Shown in pieces: positions 17,401-25,321 of a stretch of DNA of 64,000 nt. The stretch is from Gloeothece verrucosa PCC 7822 (GTDB lineage Bacteria > Cyanobacteriota > Cyanobacteriia > Cyanobacteriales > Microcystaceae), in contig NC_014533.1 in assembly GCF_000147335.1 (NCBI RefSeq), forward strand, positions 310,001-374,000. The letters run 5' to 3'. The position numbers and the translations under genes are program-made. The notes under the pieces were generated by a model, which made no database searches, was not told where the DNA came from, and saw nothing but the letters and a program-made list of their open reading frames with translations. Numbering within the stretch: position 1 is the stretch's first letter; each line of letters opens with the position of its first letter.

Positions 17401-19427
17401 CTAATGGCGATGAAAAGTTTGGGGGGGGTGTTGACTAAAGCTTGTAATAAGTTATTCGCACCCTTGAGTTTAGGAGAAACTTCGCGGATGGCCTCGGCTA
17501 AGGGCACTTGTTCTACCCGGCGCGGTTGATTTAATCCGGCTCCATGAATAACCCCTGTAATGCTTCCCAGTTCTTGGTTAATGATTTGTACTAATTGGCT
17601 GACAGACTCGGGGTTGGCGATATCACAGGCGTAATAACGGCAAGTTAAACCCTGTTTTGTAAAGCGCTGTAGGGTTTGGTTGATTTCGTTTTGCTCATCA
17701 GCCGCCCCGGGAACCGCAGAACGACCCACTAAAGCCATTTTAACGCCGGTTTTTTGGGCAACAGCTAGGGCACATTCTGCCGTAATTCCTTTTGCGCCGC
17801 CAGTCACGAGAATGACATCTTCTTTTGACCACTCTAGAGAACGGGGTTGATAGTTGACGGGTTGAGTTAGGCGAGATTGGGGTAATAAACGGGTTTGATT
17901 TTTATCGTATCCTACTGTCACGATAGCCTCTTGTCCGCCCATTTCTTTGAGAATTAACGCGCTTGCGGTTTCTGGGGAAAGAGTGGCGGCTAAATCAATT
18001 ACCCGTACTTTTGAGGTGGGACGTTCTAAATGCACACTCCGCGCAAAGGCAGAAGCCGCACACACTTGGGGATGCACAGGTTCATCAGTCCCAAACTTGC
18101 CCCCGCCAAATTGCACATAAGTAATACAAGCATCCTGATTATTTTTGCTATGAGCGGCGAGGCTATATAGCCGCAAAGCCATAGACTCAAGAGGTAATTC
18201 TGACTGGGCAACTGTTTGGGGCAATAGTGCAATATAGTGTGAGAAATTTTTGCCTAAATGAACAACCTCTTGATAGGTGACAGTTTGCACAGAGGCATGA
18301 ACAGTTTGTAATTGTTCGGCCAAGGCTTTAACTAAAACTTGGTCTATTTCATCAACCACTAATAATACTTCAGCCTTAGCCCATGAGGTTTCTCTCTCTA
18401 AAAGCGGTTCACTGGGGATATATTCTAGAGCAAAGTTCCGCACCCAACTGACAGATTGCTCGCTAGAAGGTTGAGCCGCTACCGGAGCCGGTTTAGCAAT
18501 AACGGATGTAGGATTTGGATTTAATTCTTGCCAGGCTCCCTCCAGTGTGGCAATTACTTCTTTTAACGTCGCATTGGCTAAACTAGCAGCATCTAATTTG
18601 CCGGCAATCCCCATTTGTTTAGCGGCTAATGCAATTAATTCGGCGGCTTTAATGGAGTCTAAATTTAAGTCATCAAGTAGCCGCATTTCTAAAGAGAGTG
18701 TTTCACGGGGAAAGCCAGTCTGTTGTTCAAGTAATTGAAATAATAACTCACCGAAATTCGGTACAGTTGTTTTAGCTGTTGAAACGGCTGGCTCAGAAGA
18801 AACCGGGGCTTTTGAGTCTCCCATTGCTTCTCGAATTGCGGTGGCAACATCTTTGAGGGTTGCATTGGCTAAAGATGTCGGTTCAATTGCTCCTGCAACG
18901 CCACATTTTTTAGCTGCGCTGGCAATGAGTTCACCGGCTTTGATAGAGTCCAAATTTAAATCGTCTAAGAGTTTGGCCTCAGAGCTAAAACTTCCCACCG
19001 GATAGCCAGTTTGCTCTACTATCAAGTCAATCAGCAATTTTTCTATTTCTAGATTGACCGGTCTTTGTTGCTCGGTTACGGGAGCATTATGTGAAGGGTT
19101 TTTTAAGTTTACTATTGCAGTTGCTCCATTTTTCCCGTTAACCGTTATAGTAGAGTTATAATTATTATCTTCTTTACGAGCAGTACCGTTGTGGTAAGGA
19201 TTATGCTGGCTGTTTACAGTGGCTTGGTTTTCATCATGATGGTGCTTTTTTAATTGTCCATTAGACTTGATTTTTGCCGGTGTAGGGCTTTTTAGCAGGG
19301 AGAGAGATTGAAGATCAGCGCGAATGACTTGGGCTAGAAAAGAACCTCTTTGACTGAAATAGTAGGATAAAAAATTGACAATTTCTTCTTGAGGTAAAGG
19401 TTGATTAGAGGATGGGATAGGATTCAT
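14406..19427 (-). CDS. Enediyne/PUFA-type iterative PKS subunit: ACP-ACP-KR-DH-PPTase-hotdog-hotdog(TE)
   Basis: This 1673-residue protein is the second half of an iterative polyene-forming synthase. In order: an N-terminal helical motif (residues 15-40), a linker rich in His, Asn and Gln, two carrier domains with LDDLNLDSIKA (Ser161 and Ser258), a ketoreductase with GGAKGI at 543-548 and Tyr690, and a dehydratase with DHIWRGSYLFP (His821). Then comes a phosphopantetheinyl transferase domain with GCDIE (Asp1196, Glu1198) and WSALEALHKA (Trp1238, Lys1246), a first hotdog domain at about 1340-1460, and a terminal hotdog domain with NFVGNVYYGNYFIWQGR (about 1536-1552), which is very like the separate enediyne thioesterases. 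The order ACP-KR-DH-PPT matches enediyne synthases, but here the thioesterase is fused and the ACP is doubled. It lies 16 bases after the KS-AT gene. Because it carries its own PPTase, it may activate its own carriers. Confidence 0.9.
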   Translation of the reverse strand: MNPIPSSNQPLPQEEIVNFLSYYFSQRGSFLAQVIRADLQSLSLLKSPTPAKIKSNGQLKKHHHDENQATVNSQHNPYHNGTARKEDNNYNSTITVNGKNGATAIVNLKNPSHNAPVTEQQRPVNLEIEKLLIDLIVEQTGYPVGSFSSEAKLLDDLNLDSIKAGELIASAAKKCGVAGAIEPTSLANATLKDVATAIREAMGDSKAPVSSEPAVSTAKTTVPNFGELLFQLLEQQTGFPRETLSLEMRLLDDLNLDSIKAAELIALAAKQMGIAGKLDAASLANATLKEVIATLEGAWQELNPNPTSVIAKPAPVAAQPSSEQSVSWVRNFALEYIPSEPLLERETSWAKAEVLLVVDEIDQVLVKALAEQLQTVHASVQTVTYQEVVHLGKNFSHYIALLPQTVAQSELPLESMALRLYSLAAHSKNNQDACITYVQFGGGKFGTDEPVHPQVCAASAFARSVHLERPTSKVRVIDLAATLSPETASALILKEMGGQEAIVTVGYDKNQTRLLPQSRLTQPVNYQPRSLEWSKEDVILVTGGAKGITAECALAVAQKTGVKMALVGRSAVPGAADEQNEINQTLQRFTKQGLTCRYYACDIANPESVSQLVQIINQELGSITGVIHGAGLNQPRRVEQVPLAEAIREVSPKLKGANNLLQALVNTPPKLFIAISSIIGVTGMPGNAWYAFANEAMAQLLRHYEQQHPQTQTLAIAYSVWDEVGMGVRLGSVKHLERMGIGAIPLVEGVNRFLHLFECDPKMSQVIISARLGGLDTWTPVSLPSASSLRFIEKVLYVEPQVALTVRTHLSVERDLYVKDHIWRGSYLFPTVFGLEAMSQAAAYVTGQPQPEIIRIENISLRRPVVVDPTLGVDIEIQAEVLEIDANGEQKVKVGIRTEQSGFNSDHFSATLVLGKRQKGAKIQPLTGELLAIEPKTDLYGSLLFQGQLFQRLEGVFTLSREESLLKSQVFPSRDLKESGFPQGQGTDLLLGDPYFRDVLLQSMQLNIPQDICLPVEIAEIHLLENPSLAQGERIITAILNEKQGREYICEVIATTRDGVIVEHLKGYRLRILEEHPENPSAVELAAPQQRDEQKLTAKLEQACQQLDLVQPTLVLEYIPQLGKKVKQQRKILEQPLINRALQKQLNTDKVSFKLKSLPSGKPQLSGPQVEALELSLSHDSHYCVCVVGETSQGCDIESITDRSQEDWIALLGSSRQNLLAAFVQGGDNINQAGTRIWSALEALHKAANSGRPKLEIVKRQEEVVLLKAQMEKEAYWVVTFPVQLTRYPERMIAIVVSPLQKPTVTPAVVDDVQSIILPHSHRVQITEDGPQGQPVYEHRFQVSFKQSCSISRKVSVSQYIGWVGKIRELPMRSMASHIVSDFTSGEWGMVTNAVSLRIIGEVSSYDTVQARCWLGNVVNSSFDTYIEFCKILPDQSLERVALAEVKATWVRLVSYGIPTPEPFPDYLQKYLDHFAAKKPATIDLKNAPTVSLPSLPASLDSFEPGKVIYQVSPQEHRYGHLLKSEVFQTTLEESNFVGNVYYGNYFIWQGRMLDLFLYSVAPEYLRVSNAQGEMIPLYSRMDYLREAMPFDKVRVYLYVQSVSECGARFTFEFYREMPDGRQEKLQVGQQEVVWAKRNPDGTPVVTPWPQPVLAALLNQAGISNPAIYAFAN

Positions 19428-19443
19428 AGGCTTATACTCTCTA

Positions 19444-22400
19444 TTAGTGATGATTCATCAAGGGAAAGTTTTGTAAGTCGGCTTGAATTAATTCGGCTAA
19501 GAATGAACTTCTTTGAGCAAAATAATTACCTAAAACTTGTGTAACTTCATCTTCTGATAATTGAGCCACTTTTCTTTCAATTTCCTCTAGGTTTTCCGAA
19601 GGAGCAGGCGTGACAGAAAGGGCTTCTAATTCTTCAGGATGTACAGCAAAAGGTCTTTCACAAGGATTGTCAATAAACATTAGTTCATCAGCCGGAGTAA
19701 AAGAACGAATGAGACGGTTTTCATAAAAGTTTTGCCAATTAATTTGTCCTCCTTGTATAAATAAAGCAGCCATAGCTATGTTGAAATCACGCGAGGATTC
19801 AGGCTTGGATTCTAGCGGTAAACATAGCGGATATTCGCTAATTTGAGCGGCTAAATTAGATAAAACTTGGCCGGGTCCCACTTCTAACATCAAGTCGCAT
19901 TGGGTTGCGAGTGATTGGACTAAAGAAATGAAATCGACTTGAGCAACGGCTTGATCAGCAAAGTGTTCTTTAAGGTTGATGCCTGGTAAAACCTGCTGCC
20001 CTGTTTTGCTTGTATATAACAACACTCGGACGTTACTCAATTCCGCAGGAATTGGAGCAGATTTTTTTAAAATATTAGCGGCTTCTGAGACTAATAAAGA
20101 GTGAAAGCCATTGCTGACGGGTAATTGACGCGCTTGAATGTCTTGAGCGACGGCTCGTTGAATAACCGCTTGTACGCTTTCGATTTCGCCTGAAATGACG
20201 GTTTGCTGAGGACTATTGAGATTAGCAATGACAACATAGCCACTAATTCCTCTGATCAATTCCTCGGCTTTGAGGCGAGAACAACTTAAACTCGCCATCG
20301 TTCCCACTTTGCCGGAGGGTTGGTTCATTACTCGTCCCCGTAAGGCGGCAAACAGCAGTAAGGTTTTTTCATCATAAGCCCCAGAGGCGGCAAAAGCGGT
20401 TAGTTCTCCTAAACTATGTCCGGCGACGGCTACCGGTTGGATACCTAAACGGTTTAAATATTTTTGCCACAGTAAAGAGATAAAACAAATAGTAGTCGGG
20501 GCGTGACTGGTTAAGCGATTAAACCACTGTTTAACTTGTTGTTGATCGATGGCCCGATCTAGAGGACGATAAATGATCGGGCTAATGGGTTCAAATCCTT
20601 CCTCTTGTAACCATTGATCCGCTTGCCGCAAAAAGTCTTGTGCCCAAGTATAACGCTCCACTATTCGCCGTGCCATGTTTAAGCGTTGAGATCCTTGCCC
20701 CGGAAAGAGAAAGGCTACTCGAGTACGCTGTACTTGATGAGCAACCCAAATATGTTTTTGTGCCGATAGTTGGACTTGGCTAGGTGCTGGAGGATTATCT
20801 CGCAGCATTTGTTCTAATTCTTGCAGACTTTCTTTGAGGTTTAGCGGCGTACCGGCAACAATAGCGGCTCTTAAAGGATAGTGTGTCTGGATTTGTTGGC
20901 TTAGTTGAGCGGCTAAATCGGGTAATTCGGCTAAACTCATCCCCTGCACTTTTTTAATTAAAGTGGGTATCTGTTGCAACAAGTGGGAAATAGAAGAAGC
21001 CGTCAGGATAAATAGTTCTGTATCTTGATTAGACACTAATAAGGCTCGTTCGGGGATAGCGGGTTTTAGAGCAGTAGCCGGTGCATCGCCCGATGATAAG
21101 GTAACATGACAATTAATGCCACCAAAGCCCATAGCAGATACGCCGGCTCTTAGCGTTTCTGTGGGAGGATAAATTTGTCCTTGTACAATGGGATATAAAG
21201 CTTGCGCGGTTTGCTCAAAAACGGCATGAGGTTCACTACAGCCCACTGTGGGAGGCACTACTCGTTGATTCACGGCCATCACGGCTTTAATAAAACCCCC
21301 AACACCGGCGGCGGCTTTTGTATGTCCTACAAGAGACTTAAAGGAAGTCATGCCACAAGTTCGAGGGGGAGTATCCCCGTAATGATTCATGGCTAAGGCA
21401 ATACCTTCTATTTCGGTACGGTCCCCTACCGGTGTACCGGTGCCATGTCCTTCGATAAAATGTAGGGTTTGAGGGCTATAAGCGGCTTTTTTATAAGCTT
21501 GCAATAGAGCTTTAGATTGCCCAATTTTAGAGGGGGCTGTAATGCCGCCTTTTCCATCGGATGAAATTCCCCAACCATTGATGACTGCATAAATATAATT
21601 ACCGTCCCTGCGGGCATCTTCTAAGCGTTTGAGAACCACAAAGCCGCAGCCTTCACCCGGAATAAAGCCGCTTGCACGACGGTCATAGACTGTCATATCT
21701 TTGCTGGTTAATGCCCCTGTTTTGGCAAACCCAATCAATTCAAAGGTATCTAAACTAATATCTACACCACCGGCTAAGGCAAGGTCTAAATCACCCTGAT
21801 GGAGAGCGTTAGCCGCCGTTGCGATCGCAATCAGAGAAGAGGAACAAGCCCCATCCACTGTGTAGCCGCCACCATCGAAGTTAAAAAAGTTACAAATCCT
21901 GCCAGCGATCGTATTAGAAAGCCCTCCCGCTAAAGAGTCCTCAGTGATGGGCGGAAATACGGATTTATAAAATTTTTCCATAATTTCCACTAATTCTTCG
22001 GTTAAATGAGGCGACATTCCTTTAACTTTGGCGGCTTCCCGCAAGGCTTTTCGCACAAATGGCCAGCGTAAACGCATGACATGAGAGCGAGTATGTTCAC
22101 CGGTTAAGGTATTGCCGAGGATGACTCCGGAACGACTATTACTGACGGTTTCCCGTTGATAACCGGCATTTTCGACCGCTTTAATCGCAACTTCTAGGGC
22201 TAACCAATGAACAATATCGGTACTATCGAGAGCGCTTTTAGGAATGCGGCGTTTTACCGGGTCAAATTGAAAGCCATCAATAAATGCACCCCGATTTCCA
22301 TAGGTTTTATCGGCGGTGGTAGGGTTTGGGTCATAATATTCTGACAAAGGTAAACGCTCGTCAGGAAATTCTCTAAATTGACATCTTCTAGAGATAATGT

Positions 22401-22512
22401 TTTCCCATAGTTGCAAGAGTTCGCTTGCTCCAGGATAATGACAGCCCAGACCGATGACGGCAATGGGTTGGGCTTTTGAGGAATTTTGCTCAGAAAGGGG
22501 ATTAATAGCCAT
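19444..22512 (-). CDS. Enediyne/PUFA-type iterative PKS subunit: KS-AT
   Basis: This 1022-residue protein is the condensing half of the split synthase. The ketosynthase (1 to about 460) has an intact triad: Cys223 in DGACSSS, His356 in GHGTGT and His397 in GHTKA. Sequence between, such as RIPKSALDSTDIVHWLALEV, LGNTLTGEH, FPPITEDSLAGGLSNTIAG and FNFDGGGYTVD, is characteristic of enediyne synthases rather than modular PKS. An acyltransferase follows (about 590-900) with FPGQGSQ, GHSLGE and NGFHS. The C terminus (about 980-1018) repeats the helical motif found at the N terminus of the partner protein. A ribosome site AAGGA precedes the ATG at 22512. It is the first gene of the operon. Confidence 0.92.
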   Translation of the reverse strand: MAINPLSEQNSSKAQPIAVIGLGCHYPGASELLQLWENIISRRCQFREFPDERLPLSEYYDPNPTTADKTYGNRGAFIDGFQFDPVKRRIPKSALDSTDIVHWLALEVAIKAVENAGYQRETVSNSRSGVILGNTLTGEHTRSHVMRLRWPFVRKALREAAKVKGMSPHLTEELVEIMEKFYKSVFPPITEDSLAGGLSNTIAGRICNFFNFDGGGYTVDGACSSSLIAIATAANALHQGDLDLALAGGVDISLDTFELIGFAKTGALTSKDMTVYDRRASGFIPGEGCGFVVLKRLEDARRDGNYIYAVINGWGISSDGKGGITAPSKIGQSKALLQAYKKAAYSPQTLHFIEGHGTGTPVGDRTEIEGIALAMNHYGDTPPRTCGMTSFKSLVGHTKAAAGVGGFIKAVMAVNQRVVPPTVGCSEPHAVFEQTAQALYPIVQGQIYPPTETLRAGVSAMGFGGINCHVTLSSGDAPATALKPAIPERALLVSNQDTELFILTASSISHLLQQIPTLIKKVQGMSLAELPDLAAQLSQQIQTHYPLRAAIVAGTPLNLKESLQELEQMLRDNPPAPSQVQLSAQKHIWVAHQVQRTRVAFLFPGQGSQRLNMARRIVERYTWAQDFLRQADQWLQEEGFEPISPIIYRPLDRAIDQQQVKQWFNRLTSHAPTTICFISLLWQKYLNRLGIQPVAVAGHSLGELTAFAASGAYDEKTLLLFAALRGRVMNQPSGKVGTMASLSCSRLKAEELIRGISGYVVIANLNSPQQTVISGEIESVQAVIQRAVAQDIQARQLPVSNGFHSLLVSEAANILKKSAPIPAELSNVRVLLYTSKTGQQVLPGINLKEHFADQAVAQVDFISLVQSLATQCDLMLEVGPGQVLSNLAAQISEYPLCLPLESKPESSRDFNIAMAALFIQGGQINWQNFYENRLIRSFTPADELMFIDNPCERPFAVHPEELEALSVTPAPSENLEEIERKVAQLSEDEVTQVLGNYFAQRSSFLAELIQADLQNFPLMNHH

Positions 22513-23084
22513 TAAATTTCCTTGTTTTTCCTACTTATGCAAGATTGTTTCAGTTTTCCCTAGATAGGAGAACTTATTAAATAGGATTCAACAAAGCTTT
22601 TCGGGTTTTAGGATTGTCTTAACAATTTGTTACAATTCGTTAAACTGCTAAACCTGACGGGGGAACAAGGGGTCTAAAAGTTAGGCAGGGTGACCTCCTA
22701 AGCTAAGACGCATTTAATTTTTATAACTTTATTTTTGGTACAAAGGTTCAATCCTTTCCCCTTTCCCCTTTCCCCCTTCTTTATCTGGACTAATAATTTA
22801 GATGCGTAACAGCTTAGCACAAGCGACTGTGCGTAGCGCGGAGCATCGTAGGGGGCGGGAAACAAGCAACAGGTAAGACTTTCAAGGCTTTTACATTTCT
22901 TAATACAGAGAGCTTTATTTATGTCCAGCTACTTAGTGGACGAATGATTAAGAAAAAGAAGATTTTATCAGTGCCTATGGTAAAATATAATAATATTAGT
23001 TAAAGTGATGGTTTTTGCTAAATTTAGTTTATATTACCATCGTTACCATCAGAGTCAATTTTATCTCATCCCACTAAAAAGCTC
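22513..23084. repeat. Divergent intergenic region with repeat fragments
   Basis: This 572-base gap separates the divergent synthase operon and the small membrane-protein gene, so it should contain promoters for both; I could not assign one with confidence. It holds a CTTTCCC tandem run (about 22755-22780), a block ACAAGCGACTGTGCGTAGCG with flanks (22818-22853) that recurs at 25577-25612, and an inverted copy of the AAAGCC/TTTACATTTCTTAA block (about 22878-22905). Confidence 0.7.
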
Positions 23085-23549
23085 ATGAGATCACTCTCCG
23101 AAAAAGCCAAAGAATCTTTAATTTTGATAGAAAAGGTCTCTCAACAATATCATACATCAAAACTGACGACAAAAGATAATGAAACTGAAAAAACCTTGTC
23201 GGAAGGTTCTTGGCTTAAAAGTCGTTTTATTCGCAATTTTTTGAGTCATCTTGCTTTGTCTACTTTGTTTATTTTGATCGGGCTTTTAGTGGGTCTTTTG
23301 GGCTATCATTGGACGAATCATTTATCTTGGGTGGATGCTTTAGTGGAAGCTTCTATGATTTTAAGCGGTATGGGACCGATTAATTCTTTATCCACCACCA
23401 GCGCTAAAGTTTTTGCTTCTGTTTATGCTCTTTTTAGCGGCTTAATTTTTGTCATGGCTATGGGGATTGTATTATCTCCGTTGGTATCTAGTTTATTGAA
23501 GCAGTTGTCCAATTTTACCGATAGCGAAAGTGAAGAAGAAAAAAATTAG
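23085..23549 (+). CDS. Small membrane protein resembling a two-helix channel pore
   Basis: This 154-residue protein has a hydrophilic N terminus, two membrane helices (about 75-95 and 120-142) and an acidic tail (DSESEEEKN). Between the helices is a short re-entrant-like segment, ALVEASMILSGMGPINSLST. The layout, helix - pore loop - helix, matches two-helix potassium channels, with GMGP lying where the selectivity filter TVGYG would be. With that substitution, potassium selectivity cannot be assumed. I would annotate it only as a pore-domain-like membrane protein. It is transcribed away from the polyketide operon. Confidence 0.6.
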   Translation: MRSLSEKAKESLILIEKVSQQYHTSKLTTKDNETEKTLSEGSWLKSRFIRNFLSHLALSTLFILIGLLVGLLGYHWTNHLSWVDALVEASMILSGMGPINSLSTTSAKVFASVYALFSGLIFVMAMGIVLSPLVSSLLKQLSNFTDSESEEEKN

Positions 23550-23616
23550 GAGCGCGTGGCGTAGCGCACCCTAGTTCATGTTTTCTTTATCAATAGTCTC
23601 CTCCTGCTCTAAAAAC

Positions 23617-24516
23617 TTAATTACCCCCTAAGCGTTTTCTCATAGTTTGGAGAGTTTTTTCTTGTCCTGCTAGTAGTCGGCGGCTCCTTAACTGTTGAGC
23701 TTGTTTTAAATAAGTATTTTGTATCCGCACTGGGAGAGTTTCCCAATTACGAATCATCACATCAACTAAAATTTCATAAGGAATGCCAGTTGCTACTCTC
23801 AACTGTTGTAACTGTTCGGCGGCAACCACTGATAAACGCATTGCTACTTTTTTGTATTCTATTAAACTCGATTCGTCTAGTAAAACATCAGGGTTAGGGG
23901 TTTCAGGCAAAAAGGAATCTTGTTTTGTTGATTCTAGTAAATAGTCTTCTTGTTTTCTGATTTCTGCGCTAACAGAATCGGTATTAGTAGTTTCAGGCAA
24001 ACTAGAATCTTGTTTGGCTAATTCTGATAAATTAATATCTAGTTTAGCAGGTTCTGGTTTAAAAGATGCTTGACTAGCTATTTCTAGTACAATTGAATTT
24101 AGTTTTGTTGATTCTAGCATTGTTTCATCAAGCTTACTACCTTCTGGGCTAATTGATTCTAGACTAAGAGTTTCTGGCAAACCAGAATCTTGTTTTATTG
24201 ATTCTGGTAAATTTACATCTAGTTTATTAGGCTCTGGTTTAAAAGATGCTTGACTAGCTGACTCTAGTACAACTGAATTTTGTTGTATTAGTTCTACTGG
24301 CTTAGTAGTTTCTGGCAAACTAGAATCTTGTTTTGTTGATTCTAGTAAAGTTTTATCAAGTATACTATCTTCAGGTTTAGATAAGTCTTGTTGAGTTCCT
24401 TCTGGTAGAGAAGAATCTTGTTGACTTGAATCTAACAAAGAAGAATCTGATTGAAATTGTGTAGGAACATTGATAACAATAGGTTTAGTTGAAAGTTTTT
24501 TCTTAGAATTAACCAT
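23617..24516 (-). CDS. Repeat-rich protein, candidate partner of ParA
   Basis: This 299-residue protein has a long disordered N-terminal part (about 20-215) made of imperfect repeats of 10-11 residues, typified by STKQDSSLPET, grouped into a larger unit of about 60 residues that occurs roughly three times (each with SQASFKPEP in two of them). The last 85 residues are different: helical and basic, RLSVVAAEQLQQLRVATGIP onward, with LRSRRLLAGQ near the end. The gene overlaps the 3' end of the ParA gene by 8 bases (ATGGTTAA), so translation is coupled. By position it is the counterpart of a ParB or adaptor protein, with the C-terminal part as the likely functional domain. No known DNA-binding family was recognised. 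Confidence 0.75.
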   Translation of the reverse strand: MVNSKKKLSTKPIVINVPTQFQSDSSLLDSSQQDSSLPEGTQQDLSKPEDSILDKTLLESTKQDSSLPETTKPVELIQQNSVVLESASQASFKPEPNKLDVNLPESIKQDSGLPETLSLESISPEGSKLDETMLESTKLNSIVLEIASQASFKPEPAKLDINLSELAKQDSSLPETTNTDSVSAEIRKQEDYLLESTKQDSFLPETPNPDVLLDESSLIEYKKVAMRLSVVAAEQLQQLRVATGIPYEILVDVMIRNWETLPVRIQNTYLKQAQQLRSRRLLAGQEKTLQTMRKRLGGN

Positions 24517-25321
24517 TGATTTTCGCTATTACAGTATTAATCACTTCTACATAAGGTTTAGACAGTTTAGTTTCCCCGGCTTCGGCCAATGACCAACCCG
24601 CCATATTAGTCTGCTGAACAATGGTACTTTGACGCAGAGAACTAAAAAGACGGATTGAAGGAAGAGATTCTTCTAAAGCTTTCATAGCCGCCTTACTCAT
24701 ACGAGTTTGATTAGCCCCCGCCCATTGGTCTCGAGTAGGAACAATACCTAAAATATGGGGAACAACAAAATCAATTTCCGCTAATTCCCTCACCAACTGA
24801 ACAGTATTAATAGCACCCATAACTCCTTTATTCGTGCATTCTGTGGGGATGACCAAAAAATCTGCGGCTAAAATCGCATTATAAGTAAGAATGCCTTTAG
24901 AAGGAGGAGAGTCAATAACGATAAACTGATACTCATCAGTAATACTTTTCAGTGCCCTTGATAAAAACCTTTCTCGCCCTGGATTAGGCGCAATGATATC
25001 AGCAGCATGAGCTAGACTAAAATCCGATGGGGCTAAAAATAGAGTATTGCTTCTATTCTCATTTTTGGGTGTTTTGATAATTTCAGTAATGGGAACACGA
25101 TCATTACTCGGTAGAATAGCTTCTGCAATAGTAGGTTCATTGCTTAAATCTGTCCAACCTAACCATTGAGAGAGGTTGCCTTGGGGATCAAAATCAACAG
25201 CTAGGGTTTTTCCTTTTCCACTGAGCATAGTGGCTAAGTTTAGGACAGTCGTTGATTTACCTGAGCCTCCCGAGAGGCAACTGACAGTAATTACAGTTGC
25301 TTGTTTAGATGCTTCTGGCAT
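24509..25321 (-). CDS. ParA/MinD-family ATPase
   Basis: This is a P-loop ATPase of the ParA family, used for positioning plasmids, chromosomes or protein complexes. The ATG at 25321 gives 270 residues beginning MPEASKQATVITVSCL; the longer frame from 25528 has 69 extra residues that do not look like ParA. The deviant Walker A motif is SGGSGKSTT, with Ser where most ParA proteins have Lys (KGGxGKT). Other signals are AVDFDPQGNLSQWLG and VIDSPPSKG, and the segment LVIPTECTNKGVMGAINTVQL. Its overlap with the downstream repeat protein suggests a two-protein positioning module. No parS-like repeat was found nearby, so the cargo is unknown. Confidence 0.85.
   Translation of the reverse strand: MPEASKQATVITVSCLSGGSGKSTTVLNLATMLSGKGKTLAVDFDPQGNLSQWLGWTDLSNEPTIAEAILPSNDRVPITEIIKTPKNENRSNTLFLAPSDFSLAHAADIIAPNPGRERFLSRALKSITDEYQFIVIDSPPSKGILTYNAILAADFLVIPTECTNKGVMGAINTVQLVRELAEIDFVVPHILGIVPTRDQWAGANQTRMSKAAMKALEESLPSIRLFSSLRQSTIVQQTNMAGWSLAEAGETKLSKPYVEVINTVIAKING

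Noticed and set aside
14406..22512. Calling the left locus a true enediyne cluster
   Set aside because: The PKS is of that type, but the conserved accessory genes E3, E4 and E5 are absent from the window and no enediyne-specific enzymes are seen.
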